A stretch of 28,669 nucleotides of DNA from an uncultured Eubacteriales bacterium (GTDB taxonomy: Bacteria > Bacillota > Clostridia > Oscillospirales > Oscillospiraceae), in the NCBI GenBank assembly GCA_902475455.1, contig CABRZO010000008.1, positions 1-28,669 on the forward strand, read 5' to 3'. The notes beneath the pieces are model-generated. The model was not told the DNA's origin. It searched no databases and saw nothing but the letters and a program-made list of their open reading frames with translations. Position numbers and translations under genes: made by a program. This document shows, piece by piece, positions 8,112 to 14,434 of this stretch; the stretch's first letter is position 1; every line of letters starts with the position of its first letter.

Positions 8112-8136
8112 GGCCCAAAGCGTCTCACTTTGGGCC
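8112..8136 (-). terminator. Hairpin after the PBP gene, weak terminator
   Basis: A 9-bp perfect stem (8112-8120 with 8128-8136, loop of 7) lies about 20 nt past the PBP stop codon. On the minus strand it is followed by TTCTCCC, a poor U-tract, so termination would be partial. It separates the mraZ-rsmH-ftsL-PBP unit from the promoter of mraY. Confidence 0.45.
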
Positions 8137-8157
8137 AAATGGGCTCCCGTTCCCGGA

Positions 8158-10599
8158 TCAATCCAGGACGTTGGCTTCATTGTCGGTATCGGAGGTATCG
8201 TTAAAGGACACGGTGATGACGCTGCCGGGATCCACCGTCTCCCCCGCCGCCACACTCTGGTCGTAAACTCTGGTGGCGTCGGAGTAATACATGGAGGCGC
8301 CGGTGGCCTCCATATAGAGGCCCACTTCCGTCAGGGCGTCGGTGGCTTCGTCCGGGGTCATGCCGGTCAGGTCCGGAACGGTGACGGTGTCCGGCGGGGT
8401 GGCGTCGCCGATGTAGAGCACCAGCTCATTGCCCTTGGGGATATAGGTGCCCCCCTGGGCGGTCTGATAGTTGACGATGCTGGTGCCGTCGCCCTCGCCC
8501 TCCACCCGGTAGGTGAAGCCCCGCTCCTCGCAGATCTGCTGGGCGGTGGACAGGTCATAGCCGGTGAGATAGGGCACGATGGTGTCCGCCGCCGTCAGCT
8601 CGTCGGCGGTGTACTGCTTGCCGTAGTCCATATAGTCCAGGATGTCCGCCAGCAGGTCGCCGGCCACCGGGGCCGCCATGCGGCCGCCGGAGATGTACTT
8701 GCCGCTGGGGGTGACGGGATAGCTCTTGCTGCCCACGTTCTGGGGGCTGTCAAAGGCCACCAGCACCACCACTTCGGGATCGTCCGCCGGGGCAAAGCCC
8801 AGGAAGGAGACGATGTATTCGTTGATGCCGTTGCCGTCCACGTCCTTCAGGGTCTCGGAGGTACCGGTCTTGCCGCCGATGCGGTAGCCGGCCCGGTAGG
8901 CGTTTTTGCCGGTGAGGCCACCGGCCACCACGTTCTCCAGCATCTCCCGGCAGGTCTCGGAGGTGGACTCACTGATCACCTGGCGCAGGGGGGTGGTGTC
9001 GGCGGAGTAGGTCACATTGCCCTCGGCGTCCTCCACATAGTCCACCACATAGGGCTGATAGTAGTAGCCTCCGTTGATGACGGAATTGACGGCGGTAATC
9101 AGCTGGATGGGGGTGACCTGAAGACGCTGACCGAAGGAGGCGGTGGCCAGCTCGGTGATGCCGAAGCTGTCATAGTCCCAGACGATGCTAGCGCCCTCGC
9201 CGGGCAGGTCGATGCCGGTGGAGGCGGCGGTGCCGTCGGCGTTGACGATGCCGAAGGCCTCCAGATAGTTGTAGAAGGTCTCCTGACCCAACCGCTGGCC
9301 CATGGTGATAAAGACCGGGTTGCAGGAGTTGCCCACGGCGGTGGCCAGATCCTGGAATCCGTGGCCGCTGGTATTGGAACACTTGATGGTATAGTCCGCC
9401 ACCTGAATGGAGCCGGTGCAGGTAAAGGTGTCGCTGGGGCTGACGACCCCCTCCTCCAGAGCGGCGGCCAGCACCAGGGTCTTGAAGGTAGATCCGGGCT
9501 CGTAGGTATCGTTGATGGCCTTGTTCCGCCACTGCTTATACACCGCGTCGGTCATGGCCTGCTGCTGGGCGGTCTCAGCGTCCATCCCCTCTTCAACATA
9601 TTCCTGGGCGGCCTCATCCAGACCTTCCAGCAATGTGGCGTCGATGACAGAGCTGTAATTGTTCAGATCATAGCCCGGGGAGCTGGCCATGGCCAGGATG
9701 GCGCCGGTATCGCAGTCCATCACGATGATGAACCCGCCCTCCAGCACGTCGTTCTCCTCAATACCCTCCGCCAGGGCGCTCTCGCACATGGTCTGAATGT
9801 TGGCATCCAGAGTCAGGTGCAGGTCGCTGCCGGGCTCCGGGTCATAGTAGTCCTGGAAAAAGTTAAGCAGATCCACCCCGTCGGCGTTCTTGGCGGTGAC
9901 CACCAGGCCGTCCTTGCCGGTGAGGTCCTCGTCAAAGGTGGCCTCCAGGCCGTAGGCGCCGCCGTTGTCATTGGTGAAGCCGATGATCTGGCTGGCCAGG
10001 GTGGAATAGGGATAGTAGCGCTTGGTGTTGGGCTGAAGATAGATGCAGCCCGCCAGGTCGTTTTCCTCCATGTAGGCCCGGATCTGCTCTTCCGTGTCCG
10101 CGTCCACCTTCTGGGCCAGCCGCTTGTACTGGCTGTTGGTGTCCTGGCACTTCTCCCGCAGCTCCGCCTCATCCAGCCCCAGGATGGAGGCCATGCCGGT
10201 GACCACCAGATCCTCCACATTCACATCATACTTGCTGGGGGGATCCTCCGGGTCATTTTTCTCCTCCGCCTCGGCCTTTTTCTGGTCCAGCTCCTCCTGC
10301 TTCTGCACAATGGCCTTGGGGGAGATGATCACGTCATAGGCCGTGGAGCTGATGGCCAGCACGTTGTCGTTGCAGTCATAGATGGTGCCCCGGGGGGCGG
10401 AGATGGACAGGGTGCTGGTCTGCTGGTCCACCGCCATCTCCTCCAGCTCATCGTGGCGGGTGATCTGCAAATTCCACAGCTTTCCCAATACCGGGATAAA
10501 CACCAACATGCCGAACACGGCCATCAGAATCAGGGTGCGCCGGAACAGCCGGCGGTTGGCGATATTTTCCGTTCTGCGTTTTTTCTGCTTGTCTTCCAC
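8158..10599 (-). CDS. ftsI: Class B penicillin-binding protein (FtsI/SpoVD type)
   Basis: This 813-residue transpeptidase cross-links septal peptidoglycan and is the expected partner of FtsW. A membrane anchor (about 20-42) is followed by the dimerisation/pedestal domain with RGTIYD. The transpeptidase domain has S370-x-x-K373 (STFK), S425-C-N427 and K577-T-G579. Two PASTA repeats follow (about 672-735 and 739-807), as in PBP2x and B. subtilis PBP2B; SpoVD has one. The start is GTG 10599 with AAGGCGAG upstream. At over 800 residues it is somewhat long, partly from an Asp/Glu/Lys-rich stretch at about 100-120. It lies directly after ftsL, as expected for ftsI/pbpB. FtsI versus sporulation SpoVD cannot be settled from this window. 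Confidence 0.92.
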   Translation of the reverse strand: MEDKQKKRRTENIANRRLFRRTLILMAVFGMLVFIPVLGKLWNLQITRHDELEEMAVDQQTSTLSISAPRGTIYDCNDNVLAISSTAYDVIISPKAIVQKQEELDQKKAEAEEKNDPEDPPSKYDVNVEDLVVTGMASILGLDEAELREKCQDTNSQYKRLAQKVDADTEEQIRAYMEENDLAGCIYLQPNTKRYYPYSTLASQIIGFTNDNGGAYGLEATFDEDLTGKDGLVVTAKNADGVDLLNFFQDYYDPEPGSDLHLTLDANIQTMCESALAEGIEENDVLEGGFIIVMDCDTGAILAMASSPGYDLNNYSSVIDATLLEGLDEAAQEYVEEGMDAETAQQQAMTDAVYKQWRNKAINDTYEPGSTFKTLVLAAALEEGVVSPSDTFTCTGSIQVADYTIKCSNTSGHGFQDLATAVGNSCNPVFITMGQRLGQETFYNYLEAFGIVNADGTAASTGIDLPGEGASIVWDYDSFGITELATASFGQRLQVTPIQLITAVNSVINGGYYYQPYVVDYVEDAEGNVTYSADTTPLRQVISESTSETCREMLENVVAGGLTGKNAYRAGYRIGGKTGTSETLKDVDGNGINEYIVSFLGFAPADDPEVVVLVAFDSPQNVGSKSYPVTPSGKYISGGRMAAPVAGDLLADILDYMDYGKQYTADELTAADTIVPYLTGYDLSTAQQICEERGFTYRVEGEGDGTSIVNYQTAQGGTYIPKGNELVLYIGDATPPDTVTVPDLTGMTPDEATDALTEVGLYMEATGASMYYSDATRVYDQSVAAGETVDPGSVITVSFNDTSDTDNEANVLD

Positions 10600-10624
10600 A
10601 GTGTCTCGCCTTTCTTGGTTCGGA

Positions 10625-10730
10625 CGGGCCGAAGGCCTCCGGCCCGAGGGGTTGCTCTACCGGCTCTCCGGGGCGCTCAGGCCCCAAAGAACCATAAGGG
10701 CGTAAGAAAAAATTCGTTTTTCTTACGCCC
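10625..10730 (-). other. Two hairpins between ftsL and the PBP gene
   Basis: The 170-nt gap holds a 14-bp perfect stem (10698-10711 with 10717-10730; GGGCGTAAGAAAAA arms) and a GC-rich hairpin (arms about 10625-10631/10640-10646). The 14-bp stem starts about 40 nt past the ftsL stop and could terminate partly: its upper arm is U-rich but no clean U-tract follows. No promoter with both boxes is visible, so the PBP gene appears to depend on the mraZ promoter reading through these structures. Confidence 0.5.
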
Positions 10731-10769
10731 TCTCTATCTCTTATTATGGCATTGTCAGTCTATTCCACA

Positions 10770-11375
10770 TCAGCGAAAGTATTCCACCGCGGAGGAAAAC
10801 AGGCTGCCCACGGCCTCAAAGAAGCCGGAAATGCCGGTGTGCTTGTCCTGGGCGCCGTAGACCACGGCGTTATCAGGCTCGGACAAGTCGATGTACACAG
10901 ACTGGCTGCTGGTGGGTTTGCTCAGGGTGCCGTCGGCGGCCACAGCCTGCTCCAGGGTCTCCATGTCAAAGACCTCTTCATACCGGGCCTCCAGGTTGGC
11001 CCCGGTGTCCTGCAGCTCGGTGAGCTGGCTCTGGAGTTCCACGGTCTGGGCATAGACGCTGTTGAGCTGAACATAGCCCAGCAGCAGCACCACTGCGATG
11101 GCGGCGGCGGCCAGGAAGCCCAGGATGGCAAAGGGAGCCACAGCCTGCTGCTCCCGGACCTGGACCCGGACACGGCTGCGCTCATGAATGCGGGGTTTGA
11201 CCCGGGGAGCGGTCTTGGGCACCGCCTTGGGCTCGGGTCGGGTCTGAGGCTGGGGAGGGGCATACTGGGGAGCGGGGGCGGCCACCACATCACCGTAATA
11301 GTCTAAGTTATATGCAACATTGCCGAAGGTGCTCCCGGTGGGACGGGTGGGACGCCGGCGCTTGGAATCTGCCAT
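10770..11375 (-). CDS. ftsL: FtsL-like divisome protein with long proline-rich N-terminus
   Basis: This 201-residue bitopic protein lies between rsmH and the septal PBP, the standard ftsL position. It has a basic start, a Pro/Gln-rich cytoplasmic region (about 33-62), a membrane segment (about 79-102) and a coiled-coil stretch (about 103-133). The C-terminal 65 residues contain SVYIDLSEPDNAVVYG. FtsL pairs with DivIC/FtsB and FtsQ to activate FtsW-FtsI. Typical FtsL proteins are 90-130 residues, so both the N-terminal extension and the tail after the coiled coil are long. ATG 11375 has AAGGAG upstream, 24 nt after rsmH. The call rests on position and topology because FtsL sequences diverge strongly. 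Confidence 0.72.
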   Translation of the reverse strand: MADSKRRRPTRPTGSTFGNVAYNLDYYGDVVAAPAPQYAPPQPQTRPEPKAVPKTAPRVKPRIHERSRVRVQVREQQAVAPFAILGFLAAAAIAVVLLLGYVQLNSVYAQTVELQSQLTELQDTGANLEARYEEVFDMETLEQAVAADGTLSKPTSSQSVYIDLSEPDNAVVYGAQDKHTGISGFFEAVGSLFSSAVEYFR

Positions 11376-11399
11376 TCAGGGTCAGCTCCTTGTCAAAAT

Positions 11400-12335
11400 T
11401 CAAATCTTTTCGGCCACTCTCAGCTTGGCGCTGCGGGCCCGGGGGTTCACTGCCAACTCCTGGGGGGAGGGCAGGATGGGTTTTCTGGGGGTGAGTCGGA
11501 TCTGAGGGGTCTTGCCGCACACACAGATGGGGAAATCCGGCGGGCAGGTACAGCCCTTGGCAAAGCCGGAAAAGGCGGTCTTGACGATGCGATCCTCCAG
11601 GGAGTGGAAACTGATGACGCACAGCCGTCCACCCGGGTTGAGCCGGGGAACCGCGGCCTGGAGCAGATCGTCAATGGCGCTGAGCTCGTCGTTGACCGCG
11701 ATGCGGATGGCCTGGAAGGTGCGCTTGGCCGGGTGCTGCTTCTCCCGCAGGGCCGCAGGGGGCATAGCGCTCCGGATCACCTCCACCAGTTCCAGGGTGG
11801 TTTCAATGGGTTTTTCCTGCCGCCGGCGCTCAATGGCGGCGGCAATCTGGGTGGAACACTTCTCCTCCCCGTAGCGGAAGAGGATGCGCCGGAGTTCCTC
11901 TCTCGGCCAGGTGTTCACCACGTCGTAGGCGGTGAGGGGGGCGGACTGATCCATCCGCATGTCCAGCGGGGCGTCCTGCATGTAGGAGAATCCCCGGCTG
12001 GCGTCGTCCAGCTGTGGGGAGGACACCCCCAGGTCGAACAGCATTCCGTCGGCGCCGGAGAGCTCCAGCTGGTCCATGACGGCGGCCAGGTCCCGGAAGT
12101 TGCCGTGGACCAGGGTCACCCGGTCCATCCATTCCTTCAGCCGCTCCGGGGCGGCGTCCAGGGCCGCCTGGTCCCGGTCGATGCAGATGAGCCGGCCGGT
12201 GGTGAGCCGCCGGGCAATCTCCCGGGAGTGGCCCGCCCGGCCCAGGGTGCCGTCGATATAGATGCCGTCGGGCTTGATGTTCAGCCCTTCGATACATTCG
12301 TCCAGCAAAACCGGACGGTGGGTAAATTCGGTCAT
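11400..12335 (-). CDS. rsmH: 16S rRNA (cytosine-N4)-methyltransferase RsmH (MraW)
   Basis: RsmH uses SAM to methylate N4 of C1402 (E. coli numbering) in 16S rRNA at the decoding centre. The 311-residue protein begins with HRPVLLDECI. It has the SAM loop DGTLGRAGHS (about 28-37; the usual GG is GR), FDLGVSSPQLD and the family signature RGFSYMQDAPLDMRMD. The start ATG 12335 is only 3 nt after the mraZ stop and has no strong Shine-Dalgarno, so translation is probably coupled to mraZ. mraZ-rsmH is the standard head of the dcw cluster. Confidence 0.97.
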   Translation of the reverse strand: MTEFTHRPVLLDECIEGLNIKPDGIYIDGTLGRAGHSREIARRLTTGRLICIDRDQAALDAAPERLKEWMDRVTLVHGNFRDLAAVMDQLELSGADGMLFDLGVSSPQLDDASRGFSYMQDAPLDMRMDQSAPLTAYDVVNTWPREELRRILFRYGEEKCSTQIAAAIERRRQEKPIETTLELVEVIRSAMPPAALREKQHPAKRTFQAIRIAVNDELSAIDDLLQAAVPRLNPGGRLCVISFHSLEDRIVKTAFSGFAKGCTCPPDFPICVCGKTPQIRLTPRKPILPSPQELAVNPRARSAKLRVAEKI

Positions 12336-12338
12336 TGT

Positions 12339-12779
12339 TTACAGTCCCAGCATGTCAAACATATCAGCCACTTTGCCTGGATCCAGTTGGGGGGCGCTGC
12401 GGCGTTCCCAGGTCTCCCGGTCCCAGATCTTGGCCTTGTTGCTGCTGCCGGTGATCACCACGTCCCGCTGCAGTCCTGCGTAGTCCCGCAGGGTCTGGGG
12501 GATCAGGATGCGGCTCTGGGAGTCGGGCTCACAGGGGGCGGCGTAGGCCAGCAGCACGTCGGCCAGGGCCGCCTGGCCCGAGGGCAGGGCGTTGATCTTC
12601 TCCTCCAGCTGCCGCCACACTTCCTTGGGATAGAGCACCAGGTATTTGCAGGGTTCTCCGTTTTCGTCCCGGTTGGAACCGATGGCCACCTGAAAGCTGG
12701 CCCCCAGCTCTTCCCGGAGCTTGGCGGGGATGAACAGCCGGCCCTTGGCATCCATGGTGTGCTCAAATTTGCCGGTCAT
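12339..12779 (-). CDS. mraZ: Transcriptional regulator MraZ
   Basis: MraZ is a nucleoid-associated DNA-binding protein that controls its own dcw cluster. The 146-residue protein carries two SpoVT-AbrB type half-domains, marked by DAKGRLFIPAKLRE (about 10-23) and SQSRILIPQTLRDYAGL in the second half. The start ATG 12779 has a GGAGGGG Shine-Dalgarno. It is the first gene of the cluster. Two direct repeats of the form recognised by MraZ lie about 60 nt upstream, just past the predicted transcription start, which fits autorepression. Confidence 0.97.
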   Translation of the reverse strand: MTGKFEHTMDAKGRLFIPAKLREELGASFQVAIGSNRDENGEPCKYLVLYPKEVWRQLEEKINALPSGQAALADVLLAYAAPCEPDSQSRILIPQTLRDYAGLQRDVVITGSSNKAKIWDRETWERRSAPQLDPGKVADMFDMLGL

Positions 12780-12834
12780 TGCTGTCCCCTCCTCCCCAGG
12801 CGCTGTATCAGTGGTGGGATTGTGTGCCCTTTTG

Positions 12835-12850
12835 CTCCACTTTCCTCCAC
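12835..12850 (-). promoter_or_regulatory. MraZ box direct repeats
   Basis: On the minus strand the hexamer GTGGAG occurs twice (12850-12845 and 12840-12835) with exact 10-bp periodicity and an A-rich spacer. A degenerate third unit (GGGC) may follow at about 12830-12825. MraZ binds arrays of short direct repeats of this type in several phyla. The position just downstream of the predicted start of transcription is suited to repression. Confidence 0.78.
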
Positions 12851-12868
12851 TTCAATGATGACAACCTA

Positions 12869-12897
12869 AGTATAAAGGTTACATAATGAAATTGCAA
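12869..12897 (-). promoter_or_regulatory. Promoter of mraZ and the dcw cluster
   Basis: On the minus strand TTGCAA (12897-12892) and TATACT (12874-12869) are 17 nt apart in an AT-rich stretch. This predicts a start near 12862 and a leader of about 83 nt that includes the MraZ boxes. Confidence 0.8.
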
Positions 12898-13023
12898 TAG
12901 TTTTTTCTAAAAATTTGGGTGGGAATTAGCCTGAGTTTTTGTTCACATTTCGTTAAGAAAACATTAAAATGTGTGTCGTTTCTGTCAAAATAATTTATTA
13001 CAAAAGGTTACAGAGCAGGTTTA

Positions 13024-13094
13024 CGAAAAATGCACCGCAATATTTTGCGGTGCATTACATCCGCGCCACAATATCTGGGCTCCCTCTCTATACA
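13024..13094 (-). ncRNA. Candidate ~70-nt small RNA, orphan transcription unit
   Basis: Between mreB and mraZ a good promoter (13101-13129) is followed after about 40 nt by an intrinsic terminator (13026-13054) with no plausible reading frame between. Only a two-codon ATG-TAA and a 14-codon frame running through the terminator are present. The predicted transcript starts near 13094 with purine-rich GAGAGGGAG sequence and ends with the terminator hairpin. I do not recognise it as a known RNA family. Alternatively the unit may be a leftover control element of the dcw promoter region. The rest of the 409-nt gap holds only the mraZ control sites. Confidence 0.5.
13026..13054 (-). terminator. Intrinsic terminator of the candidate small RNA
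   Basis: A perfect 10-bp stem (13045-13054 with 13031-13040, loop of 4) is followed on the minus strand by five U residues (13030-13026). On the plus strand no T-run follows, so the orientation is minus. It also insulates the mraZ promoter from upstream transcription. Confidence 0.8.
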
Positions 13095-13123
13095 TATAGT
13101 AGTATAGCGCAGAAACCCAGATA
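13072..13123. promoter_or_regulatory. Nested symmetric dyad over the small-RNA promoter
   Basis: Outer arms (13072-13079 and 13116-13123, 8 bp) and inner arms (13088-13093 and 13102-13107, 6 bp) are separated by equal 8-nt spacers on both sides and an 8-nt centre. The symmetry axis is at 13097/13098. The inner arm overlaps the -10 box. The exact spacing symmetry suggests a protein operator or a structured RNA with an 8x8 internal loop. Confidence 0.55.
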
Positions 13124-13129
13124 CCGCAA
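13101..13129 (-). promoter_or_regulatory. Promoter of candidate small RNA
   Basis: On the minus strand TTGCGG (13129-13124) and TATACT (13106-13101) are separated by 17 nt. It lies between the mreB terminator and the next terminator, so no known gene is served by it. Confidence 0.68.
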
Positions 13130-13168
13130 CAGGAAAATGGAAAATTTTCTGTTTTTCGTCGGGTTGCC

Positions 13169-13206
13169 AAAAAAACGGCAGTTTTGCTTCAGATATTTAG
13201 CTGCCG
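13169..13206 (-). terminator. Intrinsic terminator overlapping the mreB stop
   Basis: A 6-bp stem CGGCAG/CTGCCG (13201-13206 with 13176-13181) with a 19-nt loop is followed by seven U residues on the minus strand (13175-13169). The upstream arm lies inside the last mreB codons and the stop codon lies in the loop. Confidence 0.72.
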
Positions 13207-14220
13207 GCGGCGGCTGAGGTTGATGGTGCCGTCCTGCATGTTGGCCAGATTGTCCAGGCTGCTGCCGGTGCCGTAGGCCACGCAGGAGATGGCGTCGTCC
13301 GCCACCCGGGTTTCGATGCCGGTGTGGGACTCGATGAGCTTGTCAAAGCCCCAGATCAGGCTGCCGCCACCGGTCATCACAATGCCGTTGCTGGAAATAT
13401 CCGCCACCAGCTCCGGGGGCGTCCGCTCCAGCACCCCGTGGATGGCCTCCAGAATCTGCTGCACCGGCTCCTCAAAGGCCTCGATCATCTCGTTGGAGGA
13501 CACCTGGAACACCCGGGGCAGGCCGGTCATCAGGCAGCGGCCCTTGATCTCCACCACTTCCTCCTCAGGCTTGGGGAAGACGCAGCCGATGCTCATCTTC
13601 AGCTCCTCGGCGGTGCGCTCGCCGATGAGCACGTTGTGCTTGCGGCGGATATACTTGATGATGGCCTCGTCAAACTTGTCCCCGGCCACCTTGATGGAGG
13701 CGGACTCCACCACCCCGGACAGGGAGATCACGGCGATGTCGGAGGTGCCGCCGCCGATGTCCACCACCAGGTGGCCGTCGGGGCGGTTGATGTCGATGCC
13801 GGCGCCGATGGCGGCGGCCACCGGCTCCTCGATGAGATACACCTTCCGGGCCCCGGCCTGGATGCCGGCGTCGATGACGCTGCGCTCCTCCACCTCGGTG
13901 ATCCCCGAGGGGACGCAGATGATCATCCGGGGTTTAATCAGCCGGAAGGGCACCACCTTGCGGATGAACTCCCGGAGCATCCGCTCGGTCATGTCGTAAT
14001 CGGAGATGACCCCCTCCCGCAGAGGCCGGATGGCCACAATGTTGCCGGGGGTACGCCCCAGCATCTTCTGGGCCTCGGTGCCCACCTTCAGCAGCTTGCC
14101 GGTATTTTTATCCATCGCCACCACGCTGGGCTCCCGGAGCACAATGCCCTTGCCCCGGACAAACACCAGCACCGAGGCGGTACCCAGGTCGATGCCGATA
14201 TCCCGTGTCATGCCAAACAT
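13189..14220 (-). CDS. mreB: Rod shape-determining actin homologue MreB/Mbl
   Basis: MreB forms membrane-associated filaments that direct the elongation machinery for sidewall peptidoglycan. The 343-residue protein has the phosphate-1 motif DIGIDLGTA (7-15), the phosphate-2 motif DIGGGTSDIAVISL and a late GGGSLIWG adenosine loop, all actin-fold features. A GTG at 14232 gives four extra residues, but ATG 14220 matches the usual MFGxxxDIGIDLGTA start and has GAGGTG upstream, so it is preferred. The gene is monocistronic here, with its own promoter and terminator. mreC and mreD are not adjacent. MreB, Mbl and MreBH cannot be told apart with certainty. Confidence 0.93.
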   Translation of the reverse strand: MFGMTRDIGIDLGTASVLVFVRGKGIVLREPSVVAMDKNTGKLLKVGTEAQKMLGRTPGNIVAIRPLREGVISDYDMTERMLREFIRKVVPFRLIKPRMIICVPSGITEVEERSVIDAGIQAGARKVYLIEEPVAAAIGAGIDINRPDGHLVVDIGGGTSDIAVISLSGVVESASIKVAGDKFDEAIIKYIRRKHNVLIGERTAEELKMSIGCVFPKPEEEVVEIKGRCLMTGLPRVFQVSSNEMIEAFEEPVQQILEAIHGVLERTPPELVADISSNGIVMTGGGSLIWGFDKLIESHTGIETRVADDAISCVAYGTGSSLDNLANMQDGTINLSRRRQLNI

Positions 14221-14289
14221 AGAAACAAACACCTCATCCTATCCTCTCCAGCGCCCCCACGGGCCTGGTGATCCAGTATACATAACGCT

Positions 14290-14318
14290 ATTATAGCGGC
14301 GGGGCGGGCGGTTTTCAA
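14290..14318 (-). promoter_or_regulatory. Promoter of mreB
   Basis: On the minus strand TTGAAA (14318-14313) and a perfect TATAAT (14295-14290) are separated by 17 nt, about 70 nt before the mreB start. It lies downstream of the serA terminator, so mreB is an independent unit. Confidence 0.85.
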
Positions 14319-14366
14319 CCACAAGATGTAGGAAAGTTTCGACACCTTGCCGCAAACCGGCTGACC

Positions 14367-14406
14367 AAAAAAGGGGCGCGCCGCGATTTCAAACCGCGGC
14401 GCGCCC
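14367..14406 (-). terminator. Intrinsic terminator after serA
   Basis: A 12-bp GC-only stem (14395-14406 with 14374-14385), loop of 9, lies 29 nt past the serA stop codon. One G (14373) separates it from a U-tract of six on the minus strand (14372-14367). The stem sequence GGGCGCGCCGCG is nearly the same as in the prophage terminator at 18041-18075. Confidence 0.85.
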
Positions 14407-14434
14407 TTCCAGACCCAAAACCAGGGCCGGAGGC

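Noticed and set aside
7954..10860. 968-codon plus-strand open frame opposite the PBP gene
   Set aside because: It is antisense to a well-supported PBP with all catalytic motifs, its translation is Gly/His/Val/Gln-rich low-information sequence, and GC-rich codon use on the other strand explains the lack of stops.
12942..12975. Promoter-like TTGTTC and ATTAAAAT on the plus strand in the mraZ upstream region
   Set aside because: Boxes are poor, and no gene follows on the plus strand; AT-rich composition explains it.
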